Shown here in pieces: positions 47,157 through 57,507 of a stretch of 64,000 nt of DNA. How positions within the stretch are numbered: position 1 is the first letter of the stretch; every line of letters starts with the position of its first letter. The stretch spans positions 57,652 through 121,651 of the forward strand of contig CAZKBK010000011.1 in the NCBI GenBank assembly GCA_964551035.1, given 5' to 3'. Under the pieces are notes generated by a model. That model was not told the DNA's origin and searched no databases. It worked only from the letters and a program-made list of their open reading frames with translations. This DNA is from Chryseosolibacter sp964551035 (GTDB lineage Bacteria > Bacteroidota > Bacteroidia > Cytophagales > Cyclobacteriaceae). A program made the translations under genes and the position numbers.

Positions 47157-49605
47157 ATGCTGAGAAACTATCTCAAGACCGCCATCCGCAGCCTCCTCAA
47201 ACAGCGAGTTTATACCATTATCAACGTTCTCGGCCTTTCCACGGGAATTGCGAGTTTTGCCCTCATCGCCACCTTCGTAAAGGACGAGTTCTCTTATGAC
47301 CGTTTTCACGAGAAGGCTGAAAACATCTACAAGGTCGTGCTGGAACGCAAGTATCCGAATCACTCCACGCACTACGCTGTAATCCCGCACTCGTATGCCG
47401 ACATAATGCCCGAAGAATTTCCGGAGATACAATCGGTTGTGCGCATGGGCGGGCCGTTCAACAACGCGCCGGTGAGCGTTCGCACCGCGTCGGGAGAAGA
47501 GAAGGCCTTCGAGGAAAATTTCGTGATGGCCGCAGACTCCAATTTTTTCGACATGTTCTCCATCCGCGTGTTGAAAGGCGACCGGAATAAGTTGTTGCGA
47601 AATCTAAACGACGCGATCATTACAGCATCCGCTGCCCGAAAATATTTTGGTGATGAAGAGCCTCTGGGGAAGATGATCAATCTTTTCAATCAGGAGTGGA
47701 GCATCACAGCGGTATGCGAGGACATTCCCCGGCAGTCACACTTTGACTTTGACATTCTCCTGAAGTGGAATTCCAACGCCTTCGGCGGCGGCCGTGAGGT
47801 AAACTTCACAGGCTTTAGCGCACACACCTACGTTGAACTCAAACCCGGCACGAACCCCGACCTTCTGGAGTCGAAGTTCCCCCAAATGGTGGACACCTAT
47901 GCCGCCGCGCAAATCGAACAAAACCTGGGCAAAAGTTGGGAGGACTACAAGGCAGAAGGAAACGGTTACCGTTACTACCTACAGCCCCTTACATCGATAC
48001 ACCTTGATCCCACTAACATTGAGGCCAAGCAACAGGAAGGGGGAAACATCAACTATGTGTATTTCCTTATCGTAATCGCGGGGCTGGTCATCCCTTATCG
48101 CCTGCATAAACTTCATGAACCTGGCCACGGCCCGCTCCGCTGAACGTGCCCGTGAGGTCGGTGTGCGCAAGACGATGGGCTCCCTCAAAGGACAGCTTGT
48201 CTCGCAATTCCTGGTGGAGTCCATCGTGCTTAGCCTGGCGGCCACGATCCTTGCCCTGGCCCTCGTTTACCTTGCGCTTCCCTATTTCAATACACTTGCC
48301 AACAAGCAACTTGAACTGGGTTTAGAACCGGAATTCCTGACCGGTTTGCTGGTCGTCGGTGTACTCGTCGGATTTCTTGCCGGTGGTTATCCCGCATTCT
48401 TCTTATCGTCGTTCAATACCGTGAGCGTAATGAAGGGCCGCCTGATGACCTCGGGCGCACAAGGCTCTCTGCTGCGGAGCGGCCTCGTGATCTTTCAATT
48501 CTTTGTGTCCATTGTTCTTATTGTCGGGACGCTGGTGGTCGGACGACAAATGCAATTCATGCGAAACAAATCCCTTGGCTTTGACCGTGATCAGATGTTG
48601 ATCGTTCAGCGGCTTTTTCTCCTTGGAGAGCAACAAACGACGTTTATGGAGGAAATCAAGCGACTGCCGGAGGTTGTCAGCGCGGGTCGCGCTTCGGCAT
48701 TGCTGGGCGCCGCGGGTGGCTTCTTTGGATCTCAATGGCAGCCCGAGGGTTCGACCGAAATTCTCACGACAAAAACACTGGTCATTGATGACCACTTCGC
48801 GCAAACAGTCCGCTTTGAATTCGCGGCAGGGCGGGGATTCTCCGAAGAAACCAACGACTCTCTTTCTATCATTCTCAATGAGAGCGCCTTGCGCACCATG
48901 GACCTGGATGACCCGATCGGTAAGAAACTCTATCAGACGCAACAGACCCCTCAGGGGAATGTCACGATAGCGTACACCATCGTCGGAATTATCAAAGACT
49001 TCAATTTTCAACCCTTGCGGGACGAAGTTACGCCCATGACGATCCAAAGCACGGAGCGTTTCGGTGGCGCAGGCGGGCTTGCCTATCTGAAAATTCAGGG
49101 AGACCTTACGAATACCATCGCGTCAGTCGAGCGGGTGTGGAAGGAGCGAAACACGAACCAACCTTTTGGCTATGTTTTTATGGATGAAACGCTGGAGGAG
49201 GAATATCAGCGTGAACAACGGGCGGGCAGGATCTTCGGCGTATTCTCCGCCATCGCCATTATCATCGCCTGCGTCGGACTTTTCGGGCTTGCCGCTTATA
49301 CGGCCAGCCTCCGAACCAAGGAGATTGGTGTCAGGAAGGTATTGGGGGCATCCGTCGGCAGCGTCATGATGCTGCTTTCGGTCGACTTTGCGAAACTGAT
49401 CATCGTTGCATTTGCCCTGGCGGTTCCCTTGGGTTGGTATGTGATGGATAACTGGCTGGAAACATTTGCCTACCGCATCAACCTGGGCATTGGGGTGTTT
49501 CTCCTTGCCGGGCTGATTGCGCTGGTCATCGCCGGGCTGACCGTAGCCTATCAGTCGGTCAAGGCGGCACTTGTGAATCCGGTAAAGTCGCTTCGAAGCG
49601 AATAG
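47157..49605 (+). pseudogene. MacB/FtsX-type ABC transporter permease, broken by a one-base frameshift
   Basis: The gene is split into two overlapping frames, 47157-48143 and an upstream-open frame ending at 49605. Removing one C from the CCC at 48092-48094 restores a continuous protein of about 815 residues across VIAGLVI-LIACINFMNLATARSAERA. That length and domain order match the intact paralogue at 31614 (801 residues). The first part holds the N-terminal helix and periplasmic domain. The second holds SAERAREVGVRKTMGS and, at the C-terminus, TKEIGVRKVLGAS. The other half of the coding sequence is free of stops, so the change is either recent or a sequencing error. No ATPase gene is adjacent. 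A sigma-54-like promoter precedes it. Confidence 0.85.
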
Positions 49606-49664
49606 CCCTCAGGAATTCCGGATTGAATTAATCTGTTATTCTTCTTAGATTTATCGGATAGCGT

Positions 49665-50210
49665 ATGACATCAGTCAGGCACATACATGTCCCTCACTAT
49701 ACTTATGAGGAATACAAACAGTGGGAAGGTCGCTGGGAATTGATCCATGGGATTCCATATGCGCTGAGCCCGGCACCGTCTATAAGACACCAGCAGGTCA
49801 ATGGAAACCTCTTCGCCGAAATTCAACGGAACCTTTCTTCCTGCGAGCATTGTCAGGCGCTGATACCCATCGACTGGAGAATCGCGGACGATATTGTGGT
49901 TCAACCGGATGTTTCAATCATTTGTTACCCGGCAACGGGCAACTATATAGAGAAGCCACCTGTTTTGGTATTTGAAATTCTTTCCGCCAGCACGAAGGAT
50001 AAGGACCGAATTGTCAAGTATGAATTGTACGAACGCGCGGGCGTTAAGTACTACGTCATTGTCGATCCTGATATCGAAAGAATTTCGGCATTCGAACTGC
50101 GCGACACAAAATACGTTTCTATCAAGGACCAGTTCTCCGGCACCGCTGAGTTTGCGTTCGGGTCATGTCGGCTCACCATCGACTTTAGCGCCATCTGGCC
50201 TTCGCGCTAA
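49665..50210 (+). CDS. Uma2 family endonuclease-like protein (DUF820)
   Basis: A 181-residue protein of the PD-(D/E)XK-like Uma2/DUF820 family. Features are YTYEEYKQWEGRWELIHGIPYALSPAPS near the N-terminus, VVQPDVSIIC (Asp), then PPVLVFEILSAST with the catalytic Glu and KDRIVKYELYERAGVKYYVIVDPD. Uma2 proteins are abundant in Cyanobacteria and some Bacteroidota, and their biological role is largely undefined. It lies 60 bases after the frameshifted permease, and its stop codon overlaps the 3' end of convergent hemE by four bases. No partner antitoxin or transposase is adjacent. Confidence 0.85.
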   Translation: MTSVRHIHVPHYTYEEYKQWEGRWELIHGIPYALSPAPSIRHQQVNGNLFAEIQRNLSSCEHCQALIPIDWRIADDIVVQPDVSIICYPATGNYIEKPPVLVFEILSASTKDKDRIVKYELYERAGVKYYVIVDPDIERISAFELRDTKYVSIKDQFSGTAEFAFGSCRLTIDFSAIWPSR

Positions 50211-51229
50211 GGCCTGAAGTTCTTTACCGCCTCAATGAAACATTTAACCTTGTCCACCTCTGTATCAGGGTAAAGCCCGTGGCCAAGATTCGCAACGTGT
50301 CTTGTCGGTCCGAAGGCACGCAGCATTTTTTCCGTTTCCTTTTTTACTTGCTCACGGGTACTGTACAATGCGCACGGATCGAGATTCCCCTGCAGGACTT
50401 TTCCGGGCAGGAGTGTCCTGGACTCGGCAATGTCCATATTCCAGTCGAGCCCGACGGCTTCGCATGCCAGGTCATTCATGGTTTTGCGGGCAAAAAAAGC
50501 CCCTTTTGCAAAAACGATTTTCGGCGTGTCCGGAATGGCCTCGCAGATCTGTGAAATGTACTTCAGCGAGAATTCCCCGTACTGCTGTGGTCCGAGCACG
50601 CCCGCCCATGAGTCGAAGATCTGTATGGCGTCTACACCGGCGGCAACTTGCCCCTTCAGGTAGTTGATGGTACTCTGCGTGATCATCTCAAGCAGCTTGT
50701 GCGAAAGTACAGGTTCGCGGTAAAGCATCTTTTTTGCTACGCTGAACGTCTTGCTCCCCTTTCCTTCGACCATGTATGAAAAGATCGTCCATGGAGCCCC
50801 GGCGAATCCAATGAGGGGTACACGCCCGTTAAGTTCCCGTTTCGTGAGGCGTATGGCGTCTCGCACATAACCGAGTTCGTCGGCCGTTGCGATATGAAGT
50901 TTGCCGAGGTCAGCCGACGTGGCTATTCTTTCGGGAAATATGGGGCCTTTCTTTTCCTCCATCTCATAGTTCAGTCCCATGGCCTCGGGGATCACGAGTA
51001 TGTCTGAAAAAATAATCGCCGCGTCCACCTCAAGTGCGTCGACGGGCTGAATGGTCACCTCCGCAGCGAGTTCGGGCGTCTTCACAAGGGTTTTGAAATC
51101 ACCCGCGGATGCCCGTACTTTCCGGTATTCTGGCAGGATCCGTCCCGCCTGGCGCATCAGCCATACCGGCGTTTGCGGCGCAGATCCTTCCGAGAGCATT
51201 CTAAGTAGCAGATCGTTTTTTAGTTGCAT
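50207..51229 (-). CDS. hemE: Uroporphyrinogen decarboxylase
   Basis: A 340-residue haem-pathway enzyme converting uroporphyrinogen III to coproporphyrinogen III. The N-terminal PVWLMRQAGRILPEYRKVR motif is diagnostic. Other conserved parts are AAIIFSDILVIPEAMGL, LIGFAGAPWTIFSYMVEG, IQIFDSWAGVLGPQQY and the C-terminal LGHGLYPDTEVDKVKCF. It is a single-gene unit on the minus strand, convergent with the Uma2 gene. No other hem gene is nearby. Confidence 0.97.
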   Translation of the reverse strand: MQLKNDLLLRMLSEGSAPQTPVWLMRQAGRILPEYRKVRASAGDFKTLVKTPELAAEVTIQPVDALEVDAAIIFSDILVIPEAMGLNYEMEEKKGPIFPERIATSADLGKLHIATADELGYVRDAIRLTKRELNGRVPLIGFAGAPWTIFSYMVEGKGSKTFSVAKKMLYREPVLSHKLLEMITQSTINYLKGQVAAGVDAIQIFDSWAGVLGPQQYGEFSLKYISQICEAIPDTPKIVFAKGAFFARKTMNDLACEAVGLDWNMDIAESRTLLPGKVLQGNLDPCALYSTREQVKKETEKMLRAFGPTRHVANLGHGLYPDTEVDKVKCFIEAVKNFRP

Positions 51230-51309
51230 GGCGCAAAGATGGAGGGCAATTCAACAGAAAAAAATTCTCTGGCAGGGAAACTTGGTCGATTAATTATTCC
51301 AGGGGCAGC

Positions 51310-53604
51310 CTACCTGGCTACCTGGAATAGTGACGTCCAGTAGCCTGGCCGGCCGTCATCACTGATACCGCGGATGACGATCATGTAATCGCCGACAATA
51401 TCGGACGTATAGAATTCCAATTCGGCTCGCTGCCCTGCTTTGGTCTTGATCTCCGGCTTCCAGAAAAGCACCGTACGCACATCGGGCCGCGACGAGCCGT
51501 TTCCGGAATCTGCGTCATAAACAGGGGAATCCCCTTCCTTCACTTCCGCAAACCCACCATAGGCGAGTTCCGTCGTGCGTCCACTCGAAGGCGAAAGATC
51601 GCCGTCATAACTTCGAACGTTGATTATTCCGTCGAAGGAAAGCCTTCCGAGAAAATATCGGCGAGACACGATTTCGATGGCTTGCACCTTTAAGGGATCC
51701 AAATCCATTATCTCGGATGGATCCCCGGCCGGGATGCCATCTACCAGCATCAAGGGAGCGTTTTGAAAGAAGACCTTGCTATTGGCCCGGGTATTCTGTA
51801 CGGTAAGGGTGAACTTGTCGTCCTTTACACGTACCATTATTTCAGACACAAATTCGCGCAACACTTCCTCCATCGTCGGAAAGCGAACATAATCGTCGAG
51901 CAGATAACGGTGGTCCGCATGGCCATAGAAAGGCACGTGCCTTGTTGAATCTCCGTGATTGGGCTGTGCCGTTGAAAATGCATGGGCGACCTGCATGTAC
52001 ATGCTTCGTTCTTCGATTGCCCGGCTCATTGCCGTGTCCACCTTCAGTTGAGGCAGCCGATGGCCTGCGGTTGCAGCAAACGGATCGATCAGCTCGATCG
52101 ACGGTGCTAAACCATCCGGCGAGCTGAATGAGAGCGCTGCGCGCTCAGGAAGGTCCTCGAAGTTAAGAAAGAACGTCCCTGCCGAATCGGGCTGAACGAC
52201 GCGAAATCCATTGTCAATGCCACGTACGGTGACCAAGAGGCTTTCAGGTTGCTCATCCCCCGAAGAGCGGTCGGCCCTTCCGCGGATGATATGCCCGCCG
52301 CGCTCAGGGGGAAAACGCCATCCGTTTTTCCCATCGTGAAGCCGGGTCGCTTGTAGCATGACGATGTTGTCGAGTATCGCATCGCTCATGCGTTCATGGA
52401 TATGAGCGTCAAACATGGCCAGCCCCTCGGTGTCCCACAGCCTGGTCCGAGATATCGCGTCGAGGCGAAAAACTGCACAAGAGAGACTGGCTGCCAGGCC
52501 TTTCCCGTCGGGTGTGCTCGTAGTCAGGTCGAGTGTTACCCGGTCTCTCGGTTTGAAATGGCTCCCGTCAGGCGTTGCCTGAATCTGCATTTGCCTAAAT
52601 TTTTTGAATACAGGCCGCGTGGCAAGTTGTTCGCCTTCCGGTGTTGACAATCGCAATACTGAGATCCCCTCATGGAGGAGGTCTTTGTCGATTCTGAAAC
52701 GTGCGGTACCGTCGGTTGCAACGATACTGGTGGCGATTAACCGCCTCGATGATCCGGAAGTTGCGAATAGCTCGAGTCTCCCGTCGCAGTTTTTGCCAGA
52801 GCAAGACACGAAGACGTCGAGAACATTTGCCACGGTGTCAACCAAACGCATCACAAACCCGGACAAGGCTGCCGGAGGAATGGAACGGGTTGTCACCTTT
52901 CCATACGCATCCTTAAACATCAACGTGTAACGTTCGTCTGAGACCGGCCGGAGTTGGAAATTTCCAACCCCCGAGGCATGCGCACTGAAGACCGTGACCG
53001 TGTCACCGGACAATGAAACCACCATGCCCTCGCCCTCCACGGGATCACCAAAACGGTCGCGTATGGAATAGGCAACCCTGCTCCTCAGGCCCGACACCAG
53101 GGTACCACCCTCAGGGGCAAGGTCAATCATCAGGTCGGCACCTTCTCCCGTGACAACGGGAGGAAGAAATGGATTGATGACCGCAATCCGCCGAAAAAAG
53201 AAGGAAGGCTCTCCAAAATTCTTCATCCAATTGGTGTAGGCGCGCAGCGTGTAGTAATCGGTCGGTAACGTAACGGGAAGAACAAAACGTCCGTGCCCGC
53301 TTCCTGCCTCCATTTTCACCTTTGCCTGCAAGACCGGCTTTTGTTCTCTGTCCAGGATTTCTACGTAGGCAACGCGACTCACGTCCGACGGTCGCTGGTC
53401 GAATGCATTCAGGCAATATATCCTGAACCACAGCGACTCCCCCGCCAGGTGCAAGGTTTGATCGATGTGAAGGACAATCCTTTCCTCGGGTATCGACTTG
53501 CTTGAATTGTTTTGGCGCTGGTCCTCTTGCGCGTATGACGTGGAGCAGGATAATATGGCGGCCGTCGCGGTAAAGAATATCTTAATAACCTCTCGCATCT
53601 TCAT
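51310..53604 (-). CDS. Secreted protein with MG2-like domains and a terminal plug-like segment, no barrel
   Basis: A 764-residue exported protein (signal peptide IKIFFTATAAILSCSTSYAQ). The N-terminal half has beta-sandwich domains. The segment HIDQTLHLAGESLWFRIYCLNA resembles the MG2/alpha-2-macroglobulin-like start of many Bacteroidota surface proteins. Residues about 610-670 (VFFQNAPLMLVDGIPAGDP then DPLKVQAIEIVSRRYFLGRLSFDGIINV) closely resemble a TonB-receptor plug, but no beta-barrel follows. It is the last gene of a four-gene operon with an STN-type TonB-dependent receptor and a DUF4249 lipoprotein. It starts one base past the DUF4249 stop. Function unknown. It may work with the receptor at the outer membrane. 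Confidence 0.75.
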   Translation of the reverse strand: MKMREVIKIFFTATAAILSCSTSYAQEDQRQNNSSKSIPEERIVLHIDQTLHLAGESLWFRIYCLNAFDQRPSDVSRVAYVEILDREQKPVLQAKVKMEAGSGHGRFVLPVTLPTDYYTLRAYTNWMKNFGEPSFFFRRIAVINPFLPPVVTGEGADLMIDLAPEGGTLVSGLRSRVAYSIRDRFGDPVEGEGMVVSLSGDTVTVFSAHASGVGNFQLRPVSDERYTLMFKDAYGKVTTRSIPPAALSGFVMRLVDTVANVLDVFVSCSGKNCDGRLELFATSGSSRRLIATSIVATDGTARFRIDKDLLHEGISVLRLSTPEGEQLATRPVFKKFRQMQIQATPDGSHFKPRDRVTLDLTTSTPDGKGLAASLSCAVFRLDAISRTRLWDTEGLAMFDAHIHERMSDAILDNIVMLQATRLHDGKNGWRFPPERGGHIIRGRADRSSGDEQPESLLVTVRGIDNGFRVVQPDSAGTFFLNFEDLPERAALSFSSPDGLAPSIELIDPFAATAGHRLPQLKVDTAMSRAIEERSMYMQVAHAFSTAQPNHGDSTRHVPFYGHADHRYLLDDYVRFPTMEEVLREFVSEIMVRVKDDKFTLTVQNTRANSKVFFQNAPLMLVDGIPAGDPSEIMDLDPLKVQAIEIVSRRYFLGRLSFDGIINVRSYDGDLSPSSGRTTELAYGGFAEVKEGDSPVYDADSGNGSSRPDVRTVLFWKPEIKTKAGQRAELEFYTSDIVGDYMIVIRGISDDGRPGYWTSLFQVAR

Positions 53605-53605
53605 A

Positions 53606-54745
53606 TCAATTCGGCCAAAACGACGGCTTTTTATTTACCCCGCCCCTGATCCGGCAGTCGATGCATTGCGGAGGAGAGATAATATACCCGATAAGAATAT
53701 CCGTTCCCTCAAGTTTCACCGCGGTCCCGAGCAGCTTTCCGCCCGTAAATGCGGGCACATCTTCCAGGAGTAGCGTATCCGATGGGCAACCTTCGTACCC
53801 CGTGTTTTCTGAAAGGGGAGCCCGCGGTAAAACTTCCGGCCTGATCATGACCAACTCTTTCGACGCGCTTGCCACGCTGAAATATCCGATGACAGGTTCC
53901 TCAGGATTGGTAATACATCTGATGTTGCCCGTGATCCGCGCAGGCTGGGCGTCGAAGAATCCACCCGTCGCTGTTACGTTATTCTTCAATGCCTGCCAGT
54001 ACTGATACGCGTCGGCAGTAAGCGCATATTGAGCCACCATGATGACGTACCCCAAGCGCAGGCGCACGGAACCCAAAGGAATCCTTGTGATGGGGAAGTT
54101 GCTAATCACGGCATCACTGAGACCAGCCGATGACGTTATAAGGATCTGTGTAGAGGCTGATGTTTTCCAACAAGTAAAGATATTTTCATTGCGGTCGAAG
54201 ACCACGCCATTGTCAAAAATGAAATGCGAGGGAATTGCTGACGTATACATCCAGGTCTCCTCGTACTCCCATAGATAATAGTTCGCCAGGTTTTCGGAAT
54301 CGTGGGTATTCACGCGGATCTCGAGGTCACCCTCATCAATATGCCAGGTCACACTATCGATCGGCGGCGTGTAAGTCACGTCGACGAATTCGGAGGTATA
54401 TTTCTTGCCGTCGGCGTTGACCTGAAGCCGATATCGTTGATTGCCGTCCATAATCATTCCTTCGACGGCATACGTCCCTGGGCTTTCTTCTGCAAAGGGA
54501 AAGACAGCACCGTCCTCGGCTTCCACTGCCATCACAGCACCGGAAACAAATTGTGGCGCATCTGTATCGGTAAGGCCACGCGTGCGGGTCAGGACAATAC
54601 GACCATCCCCGTTACTTCCATCGACGAAGCCATGAACGACCAGGAAGGCCTGGCTTCCGCTAATGGATGGAGGGTTATATGGCTCCACACATCCAAAGAT
54701 GACCACCCACGTAAGGACCAAGATGCGAATTCTCGAATGTATCAA
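53606..54745 (-). CDS. DUF4249 lipoprotein
   Basis: A 379-residue lipoprotein. The start is a TTG at 54745 that overlaps the receptor's TGA. It yields a short signal peptide with lipobox IFGC before VEPYNPP. The following LVVHGFVDGSNGDGRIVLTRTRGL and PFAEESPGTYAVEGMIMDGNQRYRLQVNADGKKYTSEFVDVTYTPPIDSV (in parts) are the typical DUF4249 layout: a beta-sandwich with a conserved N-terminal region and a YTPPIDSV-like hinge. DUF4249 lipoproteins are regularly paired with TonB-dependent receptors, presumably as surface partners. Overlap at both ends shows tight translational coupling. Confidence 0.85.
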   Translation of the reverse strand: MIHSRIRILVLTWVVIFGCVEPYNPPSISGSQAFLVVHGFVDGSNGDGRIVLTRTRGLTDTDAPQFVSGAVMAVEAEDGAVFPFAEESPGTYAVEGMIMDGNQRYRLQVNADGKKYTSEFVDVTYTPPIDSVTWHIDEGDLEIRVNTHDSENLANYYLWEYEETWMYTSAIPSHFIFDNGVVFDRNENIFTCWKTSASTQILITSSAGLSDAVISNFPITRIPLGSVRLRLGYVIMVAQYALTADAYQYWQALKNNVTATGGFFDAQPARITGNIRCITNPEEPVIGYFSVASASKELVMIRPEVLPRAPLSENTGYEGCPSDTLLLEDVPAFTGGKLLGTAVKLEGTDILIGYIISPPQCIDCRIRGGVNKKPSFWPN

Positions 54746-57507
54746 AACCTGAAGTTATAGGTAATCGTGGGTATCGGGCTACCAAAAACCGACATCTTGT
54801 AACCGTTAACCCTGCCGTTCTCGTTTCTAAAAAAGACAGAATAGACATTCCTTCGTCCAGTAACATTGTATACGCCGAATGTCCATGAACTGTGAGCCAG
54901 CTTTTTTATCTTATGGTTTCCTTCCAGGTTGATGGATAGATCCAGGCGCCAGTAATCCGGCACGCGGTGTTCATTTCGTCTGGAATAGAAAATATTCTCT
55001 GTATCGCCGATGTTAAAGCGGGCAATTGGCAGCGTGACGGGTCGTCCTGAAGTGTACACGCCGTTCAACGAAATACTTACGCGATGGGTAAACCTGTAAT
55101 TTGCGACGACGTTGATCGCGTGGGGTTTATCAAAGTTGCTGGGGTAATATCTACCGTCATTCACGCGTTCCTGGGGCTTGTCACTCTTCGTTCGCCACAG
55201 CGATCGGGAAAAAGTATAGTTGACCCAGCCGTTCAGCTTACCATTCTTCTTTTTAGCCATCAATTCAACACCGTATGCCTTCCCTTCAACGTCCACGACG
55301 TCGGCTTCGATGGTATGGTTCATGACGAACTTTGCTCCGTCTTTGTAATCGACGGCATTTGACATGTCCTTGTAGTACGCTTCAATCGAGGTTTCGATCT
55401 GACGGAAATTGAAATTCCTGTAAAACCCCACGGAGACCTGATCGCCGACCTGAGGCCGGATATAGCGGTCACTTAATTTCCAGACGTCCATCGGCGAAAC
55501 AGATGTGGTGTTCGACAACGTCTGGAGGTATTGGCGCATGCGGTTATAGCTTGCTTTCAGTGAAGCGTCCGGCGACAATATATAGGTCATCGAAAACCGC
55601 AATTCCGGGGCATGATAGAACGCATGGGATTCTCCGGGCGCGTAGTGCACGGTGTCAACGATGTTGTCACGGTGTCTCGACAAGTCTTCGGAATAGAGGT
55701 AAACATCTCGTTGGCCGCGGGCGCTGTACAATGAATAGCGAATGCCCGCATAGGCGGAAAGGCGGCCGTTCAATTCGATATCATCGCCAACATAAAGCGC
55801 GCCCTCAATCGCCTGCTCACGTTGAAGGGCATCGTCAACCACCAGAGACTCATTTCCATGGGCCTTCATGGTACCAGGTGATAAATCATATCCAATGCCC
55901 TGAATCCCGAAACGCAGGACGTGCTTCTCGAAATTCAGGTAGTCCAGCTCAGCGCGGATGTCAGTTTGCGCTATGGAATTGCCGTAGTCAAATGCATTTA
56001 CCGGGTTGTCGGTATCCTCGAGCGCATACCGATACGATGTGTGCGATACATTTACGGTACTGTGCAACTTGTTGCTAAAAACGTGTTTCCATTTCATTGA
56101 AACCAGGGAATTTCGATATGAAAAAAGCGTATCACGCTGCAACTTAAATGCGTCGCCACTGAGATAGCCATACACATAAAAGCTGTTTTTGTCGTCGGGG
56201 CTGTGGGTGATCTGGAAATTCAGGTCGTAGAACGACGCCTGGCTATTCCGGATATCGTCGTCAGGAACCTGCTGTAACAACCAATTTGAATAAGTCGAAC
56301 GTGCGCCCACCATGAACGATGTTTTGTCCCTGATAATCGGCCCTTCCAGACTTAGTCTTCCTGTGAGCAGGCCGATGCCTCCGGACCCGGCGAATTGCTT
56401 CTTGTTGCCGTCGCGCGATGAGATCTCCACGACGGACGAAAGACGTCCGCCAAGTTCTGACGGGATGCCGCTTTTTAATACATCGATCCTTCTGATCACG
56501 TCCGGATTGAACGCCGTGAAAAAGCCGAAAAAATGACTGGGGTTATACACCACCGCATCGTTGAAAAGAATCAGGTTTTGGTCGGCATTCCCCCCCCGCA
56601 CGTTCAATCCGGTCGTACCCTCGCCGGCAGTCTGCACGCCCGGCAACGTGAGTGCAACCCGAAACAAGTCGACTTCGCCCATCGCAGCCAAGACCTGCTT
56701 CAACGACTTTATCTCAAGCCGGTCAAAGCCCATTTGCCGGCCCTCGACATTCATGTTCCTGTCCGACTCAATGACCACCTCTCTTAACGATGATACTTTC
56801 TCGCGCATGTCAAAATCAAGCTTACCTTCACCGAACACCGCGATGCGCCTGGTCTCGTCCTCCATTCCCATGGCATTGACCGAGACCGTGTATTTCCCCC
56901 TTGGCAAGCGGAGGCTGTATTCACCGAACTCGTTCGCTATGGTACCATCCTTGAGTTCCTGAATGTAGATCGTCGCGCCTGCCAACGGTTCGCCGGACTG
57001 CGCGGCGCGGATGTGTCCCGTAAGGAAAACAGTGCCGGTCCTTCGCGCATCAACCGCGTTGCCGATGGTAACCACCCCATTCTTTTCACTGCCACCGGCT
57101 TGAGCCGCGGGTGCGAGCAAATCAAGCGGAATACCAGGCGGTGCATCGTCATTCCTGAGAACACCCGAAAAAAAATACGTTGAGTCAAATTCCTGGACCT
57201 CATGGCCCGCCAAAAGAAAAATGTTCCCTTGGGAATCGATGGCAAACGACACGTCCGATCCGACGAGCAAAGAATCAAGAAACGCCTCGACCGAAAGGTC
57301 GGAGAAAGTGAGGCTCAGGACCAGATCCTGCATCCGCTCGCCGTCATAGAAAACCTGGTATCCCTGTTCCTGGAGGAAGGCTGCAACATCCTCTACATGT
57401 GCATTCGAAAAAGTTCCGCTAAATGCGGAAGGCTGTTGCGCGCTGGTTTCAAAACCGGACAGGCTCAACAGCGTGAAAATACCGAAAAACAGGCTTGCGC
57501 TCTTCAT
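54742..57507 (-). CDS. TonB-dependent receptor with N-terminal STN and carboxypeptidase-like domains
   Basis: A 921-residue outer membrane transporter. A signal peptide (FFGIFTLLSLSGFETSAQQ) is followed by an STN domain (about 25-105, with VEDVAAFLQEQGYQVFYDGERM). A carboxypeptidase-regulatory-like domain covers about 165-245 (GHIRAAQSGEPLAGATIYIQ, FGEYSLRLPRGKYTVSVNAMG). The plug (VALTLPGVQTAGEGTTGLNVRGGNADQNLIL) and a 22-strand barrel ending in ITYNFRF complete it. An STN domain normally signals to an anti-sigma factor (FecR type), but no sigma/anti-sigma pair is adjacent. It overlaps the upstream secreted protein and the downstream DUF4249 gene by 4 bases each. Confidence 0.92.
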   Translation of the reverse strand: MKSASLFFGIFTLLSLSGFETSAQQPSAFSGTFSNAHVEDVAAFLQEQGYQVFYDGERMQDLVLSLTFSDLSVEAFLDSLLVGSDVSFAIDSQGNIFLLAGHEVQEFDSTYFFSGVLRNDDAPPGIPLDLLAPAAQAGGSEKNGVVTIGNAVDARRTGTVFLTGHIRAAQSGEPLAGATIYIQELKDGTIANEFGEYSLRLPRGKYTVSVNAMGMEDETRRIAVFGEGKLDFDMREKVSSLREVVIESDRNMNVEGRQMGFDRLEIKSLKQVLAAMGEVDLFRVALTLPGVQTAGEGTTGLNVRGGNADQNLILFNDAVVYNPSHFFGFFTAFNPDVIRRIDVLKSGIPSELGGRLSSVVEISSRDGNKKQFAGSGGIGLLTGRLSLEGPIIRDKTSFMVGARSTYSNWLLQQVPDDDIRNSQASFYDLNFQITHSPDDKNSFYVYGYLSGDAFKLQRDTLFSYRNSLVSMKWKHVFSNKLHSTVNVSHTSYRYALEDTDNPVNAFDYGNSIAQTDIRAELDYLNFEKHVLRFGIQGIGYDLSPGTMKAHGNESLVVDDALQREQAIEGALYVGDDIELNGRLSAYAGIRYSLYSARGQRDVYLYSEDLSRHRDNIVDTVHYAPGESHAFYHAPELRFSMTYILSPDASLKASYNRMRQYLQTLSNTTSVSPMDVWKLSDRYIRPQVGDQVSVGFYRNFNFRQIETSIEAYYKDMSNAVDYKDGAKFVMNHTIEADVVDVEGKAYGVELMAKKKNGKLNGWVNYTFSRSLWRTKSDKPQERVNDGRYYPSNFDKPHAINVVANYRFTHRVSISLNGVYTSGRPVTLPIARFNIGDTENIFYSRRNEHRVPDYWRLDLSINLEGNHKIKKLAHSSWTFGVYNVTGRRNVYSVFFRNENGRVNGYKMSVFGSPIPTITYNFRF

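Noticed and set aside
48115..49605. The second half of the frameshifted permease as an independent gene
   Set aside because: It starts in the middle of a transmembrane FtsX helix, and deleting one base joins it to the first half in frame.
51250..51300. TGGCAGGGAAACTTGG upstream of hemE
   Set aside because: The TTG is 7 bases after TGGCA instead of 6 and the site points away from hemE.
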